DNA of 44,874 bases from an uncultured Eubacteriales bacterium (lineage in GTDB: Bacteria; Bacillota; Clostridia; Christensenellales; Borkfalkiaceae), in contig UQPN01000019.1 in the NCBI GenBank assembly GCA_900542935.1, forward strand, positions 1 through 44,874, in the 5' to 3' direction. Positions 31,366 through 40,894 of this stretch are shown piece after piece; the stretch's first letter is position 1, and the number at the start of each line of letters is the position of its first letter. Made by a program: the position numbers and the translations under genes. The notes beneath the pieces were generated by a model. That model saw only the letters and a program-made list of their open reading frames with translations, was not told where the DNA came from and did no database searches.

Positions 31366-33921
31366 ATGAAAAAAGTAATAGCCGTTTTATTGTGCGCCGT
31401 AACCGTATTTGCCTCGGCGGGATGTAAACGCGACGGCGGCGCGACAAAACAGGAGAGGACGGAAATCGGCGGCGAACCGCTTGCGTTTGACGATACGAAC
31501 GAATACCTTGTGAAAAACGGAAAATCGGATTATAAAATCGCGGTGAGTTCCGAAGCTTCGAAAACGGAAAAATACGCGGCGGAAGAACTGCAGTATTTCA
31601 TTGAAAAATCCACGGCGGTGAAGCTGCCCATCGTTACCGACGATTCGCTTACGCACGATAACCTGGCGAAATATCTTTCGGTGGGCGAAAATAAATTGCT
31701 CGCCGCGCAAACCGACGTTACGATAGATTACAACGAGCTGGGAGAAAACGGCGTTACGGTGAACACGAAAGGCAACTGCGTGTACATGGCGGGCGCTACC
31801 GAAACGGGCACGTTGTTTTCCGTGTACAGATTTCTGCACTATCAGGTGGGGTATAACGCTTACGCGTACGATTGCGTGGAAGTGGACTACCGTCAATCGT
31901 GCAAACTGAAAGATTTTACGTATAAATACGTGCCGTCTCTCGGGCTTCTTACCGCGGAGGACGCCGAACTTTCGGGCGAAACGAAGGTGAAAGAAGCGTT
32001 CAGAATGTATGCGTACGCGTCGAAAAACGGCGGCTACGATATGAACGGCAATCTGTTCAACGGGTTGTGGTGCCATACGATGAATTACATCGTTACGCAA
32101 ACGCTGGATCAGCCGCGCGTGGAAGCAGCCGAAAAAGCCGAAAAACAGGCGAAATTCAACGAAATCAAAGAAGAACTTCTTAAAAGTTACGGTTTGAAAA
32201 TCAACGAAGCTTATAACGACGAGACGGAAGAAAACGATTTCGACGCCTATGCCGGTTTTTATAAAATGCTGAATCCGGACGCGAAAGCGGAGGATAAAGA
32301 TTCCTATAAGAATTATCGCTTTTATACGCAGTTGATTCCGGAAGATAGCCTGAACGAAGAAGGGTATCTCGGATACGCGAATTTCGTGAGAGGATTCGAA
32401 AGAGCGTGCGAGACGTTGTTTTCTTCGATGAAGAATTACAAAGACGATATTCCGGACGAAGTGCTGAACCTGTACGACTATATTCTGGACCTTGACGATC
32501 GGATAGTTCCCCGCTACGAGAAAGTAACGGAAGAAGTGAAAGACAAGGACGGCAACGTGAAGAAAGACGAGAACGGAAACGTTATCAGACAGCCGAAACT
32601 TAAAAACGGCAACTACGTGTACGAAACGGACGAAGAGGGAAATCCGGTTCTTGAAACGGACGAAAACGGCAAGCCGTATTCCGACGTGAAAGGGTACGAT
32701 AATTACATTGCGGGCAGAAACGCGGCGTATGAAAAAGGCGCGTACCATGCGGGCGGCGAATGGCAGAAAAACGTAAAGAAAATCAGACTGTGGAACAATA
32801 ATCAAACGTGCTATTCGAAGCAGGAAGCGGTGGATCTTGCAGTGGAAACGCTTACGAACAAATACATTAACGTTGCGAACGGTCCCTATCTGATGCTGGG
32901 CGTTACCGACGGCAGCGGCTCATGCGATTGCGAAGACTGCAAAGCGGCGGAAGAGATTTACGGCGGTCCCGCCGGCGTTCAGACGCGCTTTATGAACGAA
33001 GTGGCGAAAGGCGTTGAAGCGTATATGGAAAAGAACAATATCAAAAAGAACATCGTTCTTGTGGAATTCGCTTACTATACCTACCGCGAACCGCCCGTAA
33101 AAACGGAAAACGGCAAATACGTTGCCGTGCATAAAGACGCGATTCCGAAAAGCGACGGGCAGGTGCAGGTGGGCGTGCTGTACGCGCCTATCGAAGCGTG
33201 CTACACACATCCCATCACCGATGACGGCGAAACGTGCGATAAAAACGCGCGCATTGCCGAGGAAATGAAGGCATGGGCTTCGATTACGAACAATCTGATG
33301 ATGTATTCCTACGGCACGAACTTTCAGGCGTACAAATATCATTTCAACAACTGGTCGCATATCGGAGATTCCATCAGGTTCTATGAAAAATGCGGCTTGA
33401 AGTATTATTTCGAACAGGCTTGCACGCAGAACGGCGTATCGCCGATGTCCTCGATGCGGGCGTATGTGAGAAGTCGCCTTGCATGGAACGCTTCGTATGA
33501 CACGCAGGATTTGATAAACGAATTCATCGAACATTATTACGGCGACGGCGCCGAGGGCGTAAAACAGTATTTTTCGACGGTGATGGAAGCATACGAAAGA
33601 ATTTATGCGATTACGGAAACTGAAGACCAGACGATTTATTACACGCTGACGAGAAGCGAATACTGGACGCGTCCGCTGCTGCTTGAACTGGAAAGCTGCC
33701 TTGAAAAAGCCGACTACGCGGTGGACCTCGGAAATTCGGCGTATAAAGACGTGTACAAGGAAAGAATTTTCAGAGAATACTTCCTGATGAAAGACGACGA
33801 ATATATGATGTATTCCGGCTATCTCAATCGGGAGGAGTACGACAGACTGGAAGAGCTTGTGATGTACGGCAGAGAAAAATACAACGCTTATCTTAGCTCG
33901 GAGAAAACGAACAATGGTTAA
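31366..33921 (+). CDS. DUF4838-family lipoprotein, probable glycan-active surface protein
   Basis: The 851-residue lipoprotein has the lipobox SAGC (C20). Residues about 45-190 match the N-terminal beta/alpha domain seen in GH20/GH67-type enzymes (EKYAAEELQYFIEKSTAVKLPIV region). The later part has the DUF4838 features: LGVTDGSGSCDCEDCKA, VLVEFAYYTYREPP and WASITNNLMMYSYGTNF. DUF4838 proteins resemble alpha-glucuronidases in fold, but activity is not established for most. A hydrophilic insert (about 380-450) carries several KDENGNV-like repeats. AAGGAGG precedes the start. The 3' end overlaps the next gene by 8 bp. Being outside the cell, it may bind or cut the glycan before import. Confidence 0.8.
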   Translation: MKKVIAVLLCAVTVFASAGCKRDGGATKQERTEIGGEPLAFDDTNEYLVKNGKSDYKIAVSSEASKTEKYAAEELQYFIEKSTAVKLPIVTDDSLTHDNLAKYLSVGENKLLAAQTDVTIDYNELGENGVTVNTKGNCVYMAGATETGTLFSVYRFLHYQVGYNAYAYDCVEVDYRQSCKLKDFTYKYVPSLGLLTAEDAELSGETKVKEAFRMYAYASKNGGYDMNGNLFNGLWCHTMNYIVTQTLDQPRVEAAEKAEKQAKFNEIKEELLKSYGLKINEAYNDETEENDFDAYAGFYKMLNPDAKAEDKDSYKNYRFYTQLIPEDSLNEEGYLGYANFVRGFERACETLFSSMKNYKDDIPDEVLNLYDYILDLDDRIVPRYEKVTEEVKDKDGNVKKDENGNVIRQPKLKNGNYVYETDEEGNPVLETDENGKPYSDVKGYDNYIAGRNAAYEKGAYHAGGEWQKNVKKIRLWNNNQTCYSKQEAVDLAVETLTNKYINVANGPYLMLGVTDGSGSCDCEDCKAAEEIYGGPAGVQTRFMNEVAKGVEAYMEKNNIKKNIVLVEFAYYTYREPPVKTENGKYVAVHKDAIPKSDGQVQVGVLYAPIEACYTHPITDDGETCDKNARIAEEMKAWASITNNLMMYSYGTNFQAYKYHFNNWSHIGDSIRFYEKCGLKYYFEQACTQNGVSPMSSMRAYVRSRLAWNASYDTQDLINEFIEHYYGDGAEGVKQYFSTVMEAYERIYAITETEDQTIYYTLTRSEYWTRPLLLELESCLEKADYAVDLGNSAYKDVYKERIFREYFLMKDDEYMMYSGYLNREEYDRLEELVMYGREKYNAYLSSEKTNNG

Positions 33922-34543
33922 AACGAAGAAATTTATCGGTTTTATCTTGGCTGTTATCGTATCGCTCGGCTTGTGCCTGTTTTCGGCTTGTTCGAAAAAC
34001 GGGGGAACGAAAGACGCTCCGCAGACGGTGAGTTATAACTTTTTCATCAGTTCCACGGCGTTATCGCTGGAAAAAGGACAAAGCGAAAAGCTGGAATGCC
34101 GTTACGGCGATAAACAAATCGTGTTTACAAGCTCCGATACGCAGGTAGCGCTTGTGGATCGGAACGGAACGGTTACGGCGGTTGCGGTGGGAGAAGCGTA
34201 TATCACCGCGAAGGCGGAGGGCGTTTCCGGCGCGGAGAAAATCTGCAAAATTTCCGTTATCGAAAACAATTATGCCGTTACGTTCGATCGCGGGGGAGAA
34301 GTGAACGCCGTACTCGGCGGCGGGCAGGTTACGCTGGATTTCACCGCGACGGTGTATAAAAACGGCGAAAAATCCTACCTTACGGCGACGTACGAAGTTA
34401 CGCCCGAAGGCTGCGTGCTGAAAACCGAAGGCAGAGCGGCAAGAATTACGTTTTCTGCGGCGGGCGAATATGTAATTACGGCAACATATAAAAACGCTTC
34501 GGCGAAGATCACGGTGAAAGTTACGGAAAATATTGCCGGATAA
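33914..34543 (+). CDS. Big2-domain (bacterial Ig-like) lipoprotein
   Basis: The 209-residue lipoprotein has lipobox FSAC (C26). A Big2-like domain covers about residues 42-115 (start STALSLEKGQSEKLEC, then VALVDRNGTVTAVAVGEAYITA). A second beta-rich domain follows (about 117-209) and ends in GEYVITATYKNASAKITV. The start overlaps the DUF4838 gene by 8 bp. It is probably a small cell-surface spacer or binding protein. No enzyme motif is seen. Confidence 0.82.
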   Translation: MVKTKKFIGFILAVIVSLGLCLFSACSKNGGTKDAPQTVSYNFFISSTALSLEKGQSEKLECRYGDKQIVFTSSDTQVALVDRNGTVTAVAVGEAYITAKAEGVSGAEKICKISVIENNYAVTFDRGGEVNAVLGGGQVTLDFTATVYKNGEKSYLTATYEVTPEGCVLKTEGRAARITFSAAGEYVITATYKNASAKITVKVTENIAG

Positions 34544-34555
34544 GGGGTGAGAGGG

Positions 34556-37528
34556 ATGAAAAAATTTCTGGTATTTGTATTATCTCTCGTATGCGGCGCC
34601 GCAATCGCTTCGTGCGCGGGCGGAAACGGCGGCGAAACGAAAAACGCGGAGACCGTTTCCCTTACGGACAAGGAAATTACCGTGTACGTAGGCGAAACGT
34701 ATAAGTTTACGCCGTCCGGAGCGGATTCTTACGCCTATACGACTTCCGACGAATCGGTGGCGAGAATCAACAAAAACGGCGTTCTTACGGGGATTTCCGA
34801 CGGCACTGCGTTTATCGACGTATCTTCGGGCGAAGCCGCAACCACATGCCGCGTGAACGTTATCCGCCGCGATAATTATATACGCCTGAACGCCGGGCAG
34901 CTTACCGCGGCGGCGGGCAGCGACGTTACGCTGACAGCGGAAGTTATTCTCGGCGGAAAGCTTTCGGACGGGAAAGTGAAATTTTCCTATGAGTTTACGG
35001 AAAGTTTCACTGCGGAACGGAGCGGATATAACCGACTGACCGTTTCTCTGCATGAAACGGGAAGCTATCTTTTCGGCGTTTCTTACGGCACGATGACGGC
35101 GCAGTGCACCGTGAAATCGGTGAACGAATCCGCCGAGGAACTTGCTATGCCCGATATAACCGTGGAAGATTGCAAAACGGTTTGCTGGAACGCCGTGGAA
35201 AACGCGGACTGCTATGAATACAGCGTGAACGGCGGCGACTGGACGAAAACGGCGGATACGTTTTTCGACGCGCAGAGCGTAACGGACGCATTGAAACCGG
35301 GCGAAATCGCCGTTTTTGCAGTGAAAGCGACGTCGGGAGAAAACGATTACGATACGATTGACAGCATGCCTTCCGCCGAAGTGTTCTCTCACGATTATCA
35401 GGCGACGGGCACTCCGGAATACACCTGCGTAAAAGCGGGGAAAGCGGACTTCGCATGCACGGTTTGCGGCAGGACGTACACGGAAGAGGGATATCTTGCG
35501 GAACATCGGTGGAAAGACGGCGCCTGCGAAGCATGCCATACTTCCCGCACGAAAAAGGTATCTTATTCTTACGATAAAGACAACGATTGTTACTACGTTG
35601 TGGGCGCGGACGCGGGGTACGATTCCGAAGATTTATATATCCGCGCCGAATACGACGACGGTGCGAACGGCAGCCATGCGGTGAAATATATCGGTTACGG
35701 CGCGTTTAAATCGAACAAAACGATCCGGCGGGTGATTCTGCCCGAAAGCATGACGGAATTTGTCGACGCGGACGCTCGTTTTAATACGAATAAAATTTTG
35801 AAAGACGGAAAAAAGGTGAGCAGCCCGTTGCGCGGACAATGCTTCGACGATTGTTCGAACCTCGAATACGTTTCCATGAAGGGCATCACGGAGCTGCGCG
35901 ATATTGCGCAGTCGTACTACGCTCACTGGAATTTCAGGGATTGCTACAATCTGAAACAGGTGATTGTGGGCAACGGCTTCTACAATACGGGCGCAACGTT
36001 TATGCGCTGGGATAATACGCCGAAAAGTGCGGAAAATCGTACGGATATTTACGTTTACGGCGAAAAGGTTACGGCGATCAGCGATCCGCAAAGCTATCCC
36101 GTCGGCTTCGACGTGGGGCTCGGCAACAACAGTTTGCTTACGGGCGACGTGTTTTATAAATCGGCGGTTGACGGCTGCTATAAGTGGCGTTTTGCCGATG
36201 ACGGCGAAACGATCATCACCGACGGCAAACACGATTTCAACGCGAAAGGCAAGTGCAGAAAATGCGGCGCGAGAAACGGTTACGGCGTGAAATACGAATA
36301 TTCCGAAAGCGCGTCGGAATATTACGTATCGGATAATCAGACGCTGAACGAAAAAGAAGTGAATATTCTTGCCGAATATACGGACGGAATTCACGGAACA
36401 CACCCCGTAACGTTTGTGAAAAACGGCGCGTTCAAAGGCAATTCCGTGATTGAAAAAATAACGTTTCCCGAAAGCGTAACGGCGCTGGACGGCGACGTAT
36501 TCAACGGCTGTTCCTCGCTGGTTTACGTATCGATGCCGGGCATTACGAAGCTGCCTGCGGTCAATCTGAAAAACACGGGCATTTATACCGACGGGGCGGA
36601 CGTTGTTACCGGCAATAATTTTATCAACTGCATTAAATTGAAAACGCTTGTGGTGAATGCGGATTTCAGTTTGTACGACGATCAGGGCGAGGCGCAGCAG
36701 CAGTTTATCGACTGGCGGTTCGATAGCGACGGGCAACGGATTACGCCCGCGCCGTGCGTGGATATTTATTCTTTGGGCACGTTTGAAAAAAGCAACGTAA
36801 AAGCCGTGCCGAGCGATAAAAACATTCTGCTTACGGGCGTTATCTACTACAAAGGCGATTTAAGCACGTGCAGAAGATGGCGGCAGGACGAGGACGGAGA
36901 AATCGAATCTTCGGCGAGAAATCACAGTTACGACGAAAACGGCGTGTGCACGGTTTGCGGGGACAGAGAAACGCAGGGCGTAACGTACGCCTTCGACGGC
37001 ACGCAATATTATGTTGCCGGGTATACGGGCGAGGCGGAAACGGTGAAAGTGTTTGCAACGTACAACGACGGCAAGAACGGCGAACACGCGGTGAAATACG
37101 TGGGCGCGAGAGCGTTTGAAAACAAGACGACTCTGAAAAAAGTAATTCTTCCCGCCTGTGTGGACAGTCTGGAAGGCTGGGCGTTTGCGGGATGCGCGAA
37201 TCTCGAATACGTATCGGCGGAGGGCGTAAAAAATCTCGACTATGCGTCAAGCCCTTACGGCGGCACGGGGAGAGATCATAATTTCAGGAACTGCGTTAAG
37301 CTGAAAGTCGTCATTGTCGGCGAAGGGTTTACGTCCAACGTATCGCAGTTCGGCGCCGCGGACGCGCCCGCCGTGCCCGTGCTGGATTTGTATGTAAAGG
37401 GCGCCGACGGCGCAACGCAGATTCAGGCGGACAATATGCTTACCGGAAACGTGTATTATTACAGCGAAACGGAAAAAGCGGGTTGCTGGCATTATGCGGA
37501 TGAAACCGCCGTGCCGTGGAACCGATAA
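34556..37528 (+). CDS. BspA-type leucine-rich-repeat lipoprotein with Big2 domain and three repeated modules
   Basis: The 990-residue lipoprotein has lipobox IASC (C20), then a Big2 domain (about 35-105) and a fibronectin-like segment. From there it has three modules beginning near H317, H559 and H790. Each module opens with a short His/CxxC knuckle (such as HDFNAKGKCRKCG) and continues with GVxYxY...YYV and the A-Y-DDG-x-G-x-HAVKY stretch. It then forms an LRR_5/BspA-like repeat with LPESMTEF or FPESVTAL. The C-terminus YYYSETEKAGCWHY is shared with the gene at 38118. The ATG at 34556 is preferred to a GTG at 34547. LRR_5 proteins often serve adhesion or glycan binding. Confidence 0.87.
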   Translation: MKKFLVFVLSLVCGAAIASCAGGNGGETKNAETVSLTDKEITVYVGETYKFTPSGADSYAYTTSDESVARINKNGVLTGISDGTAFIDVSSGEAATTCRVNVIRRDNYIRLNAGQLTAAAGSDVTLTAEVILGGKLSDGKVKFSYEFTESFTAERSGYNRLTVSLHETGSYLFGVSYGTMTAQCTVKSVNESAEELAMPDITVEDCKTVCWNAVENADCYEYSVNGGDWTKTADTFFDAQSVTDALKPGEIAVFAVKATSGENDYDTIDSMPSAEVFSHDYQATGTPEYTCVKAGKADFACTVCGRTYTEEGYLAEHRWKDGACEACHTSRTKKVSYSYDKDNDCYYVVGADAGYDSEDLYIRAEYDDGANGSHAVKYIGYGAFKSNKTIRRVILPESMTEFVDADARFNTNKILKDGKKVSSPLRGQCFDDCSNLEYVSMKGITELRDIAQSYYAHWNFRDCYNLKQVIVGNGFYNTGATFMRWDNTPKSAENRTDIYVYGEKVTAISDPQSYPVGFDVGLGNNSLLTGDVFYKSAVDGCYKWRFADDGETIITDGKHDFNAKGKCRKCGARNGYGVKYEYSESASEYYVSDNQTLNEKEVNILAEYTDGIHGTHPVTFVKNGAFKGNSVIEKITFPESVTALDGDVFNGCSSLVYVSMPGITKLPAVNLKNTGIYTDGADVVTGNNFINCIKLKTLVVNADFSLYDDQGEAQQQFIDWRFDSDGQRITPAPCVDIYSLGTFEKSNVKAVPSDKNILLTGVIYYKGDLSTCRRWRQDEDGEIESSARNHSYDENGVCTVCGDRETQGVTYAFDGTQYYVAGYTGEAETVKVFATYNDGKNGEHAVKYVGARAFENKTTLKKVILPACVDSLEGWAFAGCANLEYVSAEGVKNLDYASSPYGGTGRDHNFRNCVKLKVVIVGEGFTSNVSQFGAADAPAVPVLDLYVKGADGATQIQADNMLTGNVYYYSETEKAGCWHYADETAVPWNR

Positions 37529-37564
37529 AACGGATTTGAAAAATTGTATAAGGAGATAAATGCT

Positions 37565-37948
37565 ATGAGGGAAAAGAGGTTTGCGTTTGTGCTTGCCGCA
37601 GCTTTGTGCGCCGTATCGGTCGGCGCGCTTGCGGGGTGTTCGGGCGGCACCGGCGGAAATTCCGGCGAAACGCCCGGAGGAACGGCGGAAACGAAAGAAT
37701 ACACCGTTACGTTCGATTCCGCGGGAGGAACGGCTGTGCAAAGCGTTACCGTACAAGAGGGCGCCACGCTGAAAGCGCCGGAAGCGCCCGTAAAGGCGAC
37801 GTTTTCCGCCCGCTACGATTTTACGGGCTGGTACTACGAAGGCAGATTGTGGGTGTTTGATGCGGACGTTGTTGACGGCGACATTACGCTTACGGCAAAC
37901 TGGGAACTTGCGGAAGAATACACAAACGTGTATCCGCCGAAGTCATAA
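37565..37948 (+). CDS. InlB B-repeat (Listeria-Bacteroides repeat) lipoprotein
   Basis: The 127-residue lipoprotein has lipobox LAGC (C25) and a Gly/Ser/Thr-rich spacer. It carries one InlB B-repeat-like domain (about 50-117): YTVTFDSAGGTAVQSVTV, FTGWYYEGRLW and ITLTANWE. The start at 37565 is selected because AAGGAG lies 9 bp upstream; the frame is open further upstream. Such repeats act as stalks or adhesive domains on Gram-positive surfaces. Confidence 0.85.
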   Translation: MREKRFAFVLAAALCAVSVGALAGCSGGTGGNSGETPGGTAETKEYTVTFDSAGGTAVQSVTVQEGATLKAPEAPVKATFSARYDFTGWYYEGRLWVFDADVVDGDITLTANWELAEEYTNVYPPKS

Positions 37949-37968
37949 AAAAATCGGGGAGGAAAAAA

Positions 37969-38103
37969 ATGGAAAAGAAAAAGTATGCATCGCCCGAAGT
38001 TCTGTATGTACTCTCGTCTGTAGACTGTTTAACAACGTCGGGGTACGATAACGTAATCGAGGACGTAGACTGGGATAATTTCAACCGGAAAACGACGCTT
38101 TAA
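37969..38103 (+). CDS. 44-residue peptide with lasso-leader-like YxxP...LT pattern, function unknown
   Basis: An ATG with strong GGGGAGG (37956-37962, 6-bp spacing) opens a 44-codon frame. The peptide starts MEKKKYASPEVLYVL, continues SSVDCLTTSG, and has an acidic end rich in Asp, Asn and Trp (DVDWDNF). Residues Y6 and P9 plus L21-T22 recall the YxxPxL...LTxG pattern of lasso-peptide leaders. No lasso B1, B2 or C biosynthesis gene is nearby, and no signal peptide is seen. It fits without gaps between two surface-protein genes (20 and 14 bp away) and is surely translated in the operon if those are. It could be a peptide precursor or a small regulatory protein; the family is not recognised. Confidence 0.72.
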   Translation: MEKKKYASPEVLYVLSSVDCLTTSGYDNVIEDVDWDNFNRKTTL

Positions 38104-38117
38104 AGGGGAAACGAAAC

Positions 38118-40841
38118 ATGAAAAAATTATGCAAAAAGAACAAAAAACTGGTGCTGGCGGCTTCCGCCGTATCGCTCGGCATGCTGGCGGGCGGCGTTGC
38201 GCTGATGAATCACGGCTACATTGCAAGCGCGGAAAGCGCTTTCCCCGGCGACGGAACGATACAAGTGCTTGACGGTACGTCGCTGAAACTCAATGCCGGG
38301 GGCGGGTTGCGGTTCATCGTGAAAATGAATGCCGCCGCGAAAAATTACATAAAGGACGACGACGCGAACGACGAAGTGAAACTGGTGGTACGCGTGGGCG
38401 CGGTGAAATATTTCGACGAAAAGTGGCTGAACTGCGAGGTGGACGAAGAGAAGCTGTATCGGGTGGACGGCGACGAAGCCTGGTATGCCAACGTGTGCCT
38501 TACCAAGGTGCGGGAACAGAACCGCAAGCTGGATTATACCGCGCAGGCGTATATTTACAGCGGCAAGACGGAAGCGAAGGCTTTCGATTACAACGAAAAC
38601 GCGCGCGGGAATTTTTACGACGTGGCTACGGCGGCTTTGCTGGATACCAAACAGGAATACACGCAACAGATTTTAAGCCTTGAAAATTATTCGTGGCTGG
38701 GTGCGGACGAAACGTTCCCGCTGTATATCGACAGTCTGGATTTATACAACGGACTGGTTACGAAAATCAACGAGGGAGCCGATTTTTCGAAGAAGTACGT
38801 TGCCGTCAGAAGCAATGTGGACGTAACAAACGGTACGGCTTTGAACGAGGGAAAACAGCTGCCCGAAAAAACTTACAATCTGAGTCTTGTTACGTTTAAA
38901 GACGGCGAAAAAGAGTTGGGATCGGTGATGGTGAAAAACGGCGGTGCGGCGACGTTCGAAACGCCTGCCGATCGCACCGACGGCGCCGACAAACTTGTGT
39001 TTGAAAAATGGGTAACGAAAAACGGAGGCGACGCCGAAGCGGATTTAAGCAAGATTTCGGGCGACACCGTGGTATACGCGAAATTCAGAAGAGTGTTTGC
39101 CAATGCGATTACGGCGTTTGATACTGCGGATATCGTGTACGGCAAAACGCCTGTGTTTACGGCAACGGCGAAATACGGCGAAGCCGCAATTACGTTTGCA
39201 AAAGAAAAAGACGGCGAATATAAGGCGTGGGATAAGCTTGAAAATCACAACGTAGGTACTTATTACGTGAAAGCGAGCGTAGCCGCAACCGACGAATACG
39301 ACGGCGCAGAAGAAACGAAATCGTTTGAAGTGAAGAAAGCGACGAATAATAAAATTGCCAACTTCACCATGGCAAGTATAATTCATTGCAATGATACCCC
39401 TGCGCCTTCGGCAACGGCTACTCACGGAAAGGTTGAGTATCAATATTCGAAGTTGGTGGATAAGGACTTTGTAGATTCGTTCGAAAATGCAAAATACCCC
39501 GGTGTCGGAAACTTCACCTACTATGTGAAAGCCGTGGTGAAAGAAACCGACAATTATACCGGCGCGGAATCCGAAGTGAAAGCGTTCAGATTCGAACATA
39601 AATTTGAAGACGGCATCTGCTCGTTGGGCGGCACAGCGCATACGCAAAACGGCATTAACTACGAAATCATTAACGATAATGAGGCATGCATTGCGAGCTA
39701 CGACGGAAATCATTCCACCGAAGTATACCCCTTGGCTGTGTATACCACCGAAGACGGAAAAACTTATAACGTAACTTCCGTTAAAAATTCGTGTGCCTGG
39801 AATAGCAACACTACAAAAATCGTGCTGCCCGAGAGTGTTACGGCATTTGGCGGATTATCTTTCAGTAGTGCAACCAAACTTGAATACATCTCGATGACCG
39901 GTGTAAAAACTCTTACAACTAGCAATAACTTCCTTGATTGCACGAAGCTTACAACGGTTATTGTAAACAAAGATTTTCTGTTGAATGATCAACAGTTTAA
40001 GAATCGTACCGAAGGTTATGATCATAAAGATGCGAAAGGAATTGTTTATGTAAACGGCACGGCAGAAGAAAGCACGTATAGTTGCACAGTAGGTTACGAA
40101 AATTTAAATAACGTGCTTAATGGTACTGTTTATTACAAAGGCGACTCGTCGAAGTGCGGACAATGGAATTATGGCAAAAACGGCGAGATTTTATCTTCCG
40201 AATATACCAATCACGAATGGGATAAAAACGGAAAATGCAGTCACGGAACTTGCGGTGCATACAATACGGCAGGAATTTCCTATACGTATGATTCTACGCT
40301 TAAAACGTACTATGTATCCGGTTGCGCCACCAATGTACAAGAAGCTATTGTGCTTCCTGCTTATAACGATGGTACAAACGGCGAAAAAGCTGTTACTTAT
40401 GTTGCGAAGAATGTATTTGCAGGGTTGAATATTACAAAGTTGATTTTACCGGAGAGCGTTACAACGTTAAAGGGCGGAATTGCTTTGAACTGTTACAATC
40501 TTCAATATGTTTCGATGATCGGCGTTACGGAATTAAACGATGGGGGCGCAAATAATAATTTCCTTAATTGTGCTAAACTTGAAACCGTGATTGTAAATAA
40601 AGCGTTGCAAGTTGAAGCTCAACAATTCAAGTTAGCAGATTCAAGCGTTACGAAAGTCGGTGCAAAGATGTATGTATTCGGTGCGGAAAAAGATAGCACG
40701 ATTAAAATTGAGTACACACATACGGATTTAGGTGCAATCAATGATCTTCTCAGCGCGGATCAGATCTACTACTACAGCGAAACGCAGAAAGCCGGTTGCT
40801 GGCATTACGATGATAACGGCAACGCGGAACTCTGGGCGTAG
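38118..40841 (+). CDS. Secreted BspA-type leucine-rich-repeat protein, mosaic composition
   Basis: The 907-residue protein has a signal peptide (cleavage likely near IASA-ES) and no lipobox. An N-terminal domain (about 45-250) of unknown type is followed by an InlB-like segment (about 255-325) and two MBG-like beta domains (about 330-410 and 412-490). Two modules then begin near H494 and H699 and match those of the 34556 gene, with LRR_5 repeats (LPESVTAFGG, LPESVTTLKG). In the first module the usual CxxC has lost a cysteine. The C-terminus shares YYYSETQKAGCWHY with the other BspA protein. DNA from about 39640 to 40740 is much more AT-rich than the rest of the gene, then returns to normal. 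AAGGGGA precedes the start. Confidence 0.86.
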   Translation: MKKLCKKNKKLVLAASAVSLGMLAGGVALMNHGYIASAESAFPGDGTIQVLDGTSLKLNAGGGLRFIVKMNAAAKNYIKDDDANDEVKLVVRVGAVKYFDEKWLNCEVDEEKLYRVDGDEAWYANVCLTKVREQNRKLDYTAQAYIYSGKTEAKAFDYNENARGNFYDVATAALLDTKQEYTQQILSLENYSWLGADETFPLYIDSLDLYNGLVTKINEGADFSKKYVAVRSNVDVTNGTALNEGKQLPEKTYNLSLVTFKDGEKELGSVMVKNGGAATFETPADRTDGADKLVFEKWVTKNGGDAEADLSKISGDTVVYAKFRRVFANAITAFDTADIVYGKTPVFTATAKYGEAAITFAKEKDGEYKAWDKLENHNVGTYYVKASVAATDEYDGAEETKSFEVKKATNNKIANFTMASIIHCNDTPAPSATATHGKVEYQYSKLVDKDFVDSFENAKYPGVGNFTYYVKAVVKETDNYTGAESEVKAFRFEHKFEDGICSLGGTAHTQNGINYEIINDNEACIASYDGNHSTEVYPLAVYTTEDGKTYNVTSVKNSCAWNSNTTKIVLPESVTAFGGLSFSSATKLEYISMTGVKTLTTSNNFLDCTKLTTVIVNKDFLLNDQQFKNRTEGYDHKDAKGIVYVNGTAEESTYSCTVGYENLNNVLNGTVYYKGDSSKCGQWNYGKNGEILSSEYTNHEWDKNGKCSHGTCGAYNTAGISYTYDSTLKTYYVSGCATNVQEAIVLPAYNDGTNGEKAVTYVAKNVFAGLNITKLILPESVTTLKGGIALNCYNLQYVSMIGVTELNDGGANNNFLNCAKLETVIVNKALQVEAQQFKLADSSVTKVGAKMYVFGAEKDSTIKIEYTHTDLGAINDLLSADQIYYYSETQKAGCWHYDDNGNAELWA

Positions 40842-40894
40842 ACAGAAAAAATTCATCGCGGCTTAGCGGTTGCGATACCATAAGGCAAACCTTG

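Noticed and set aside
31387..32805. Long minus-strand open frame opposite the DUF4838 gene (472 codons)
   Set aside because: It mirrors the codon pattern of the real gene, has a low-complexity Arg/Phe/Val/His-rich product, no ribosome binding site and no family match.
35633..36736. Minus-strand open frame (367 codons) opposite the first BspA-LRR gene
   Set aside because: It follows the repeat structure of the sense gene and has no promoter or ribosome binding site.
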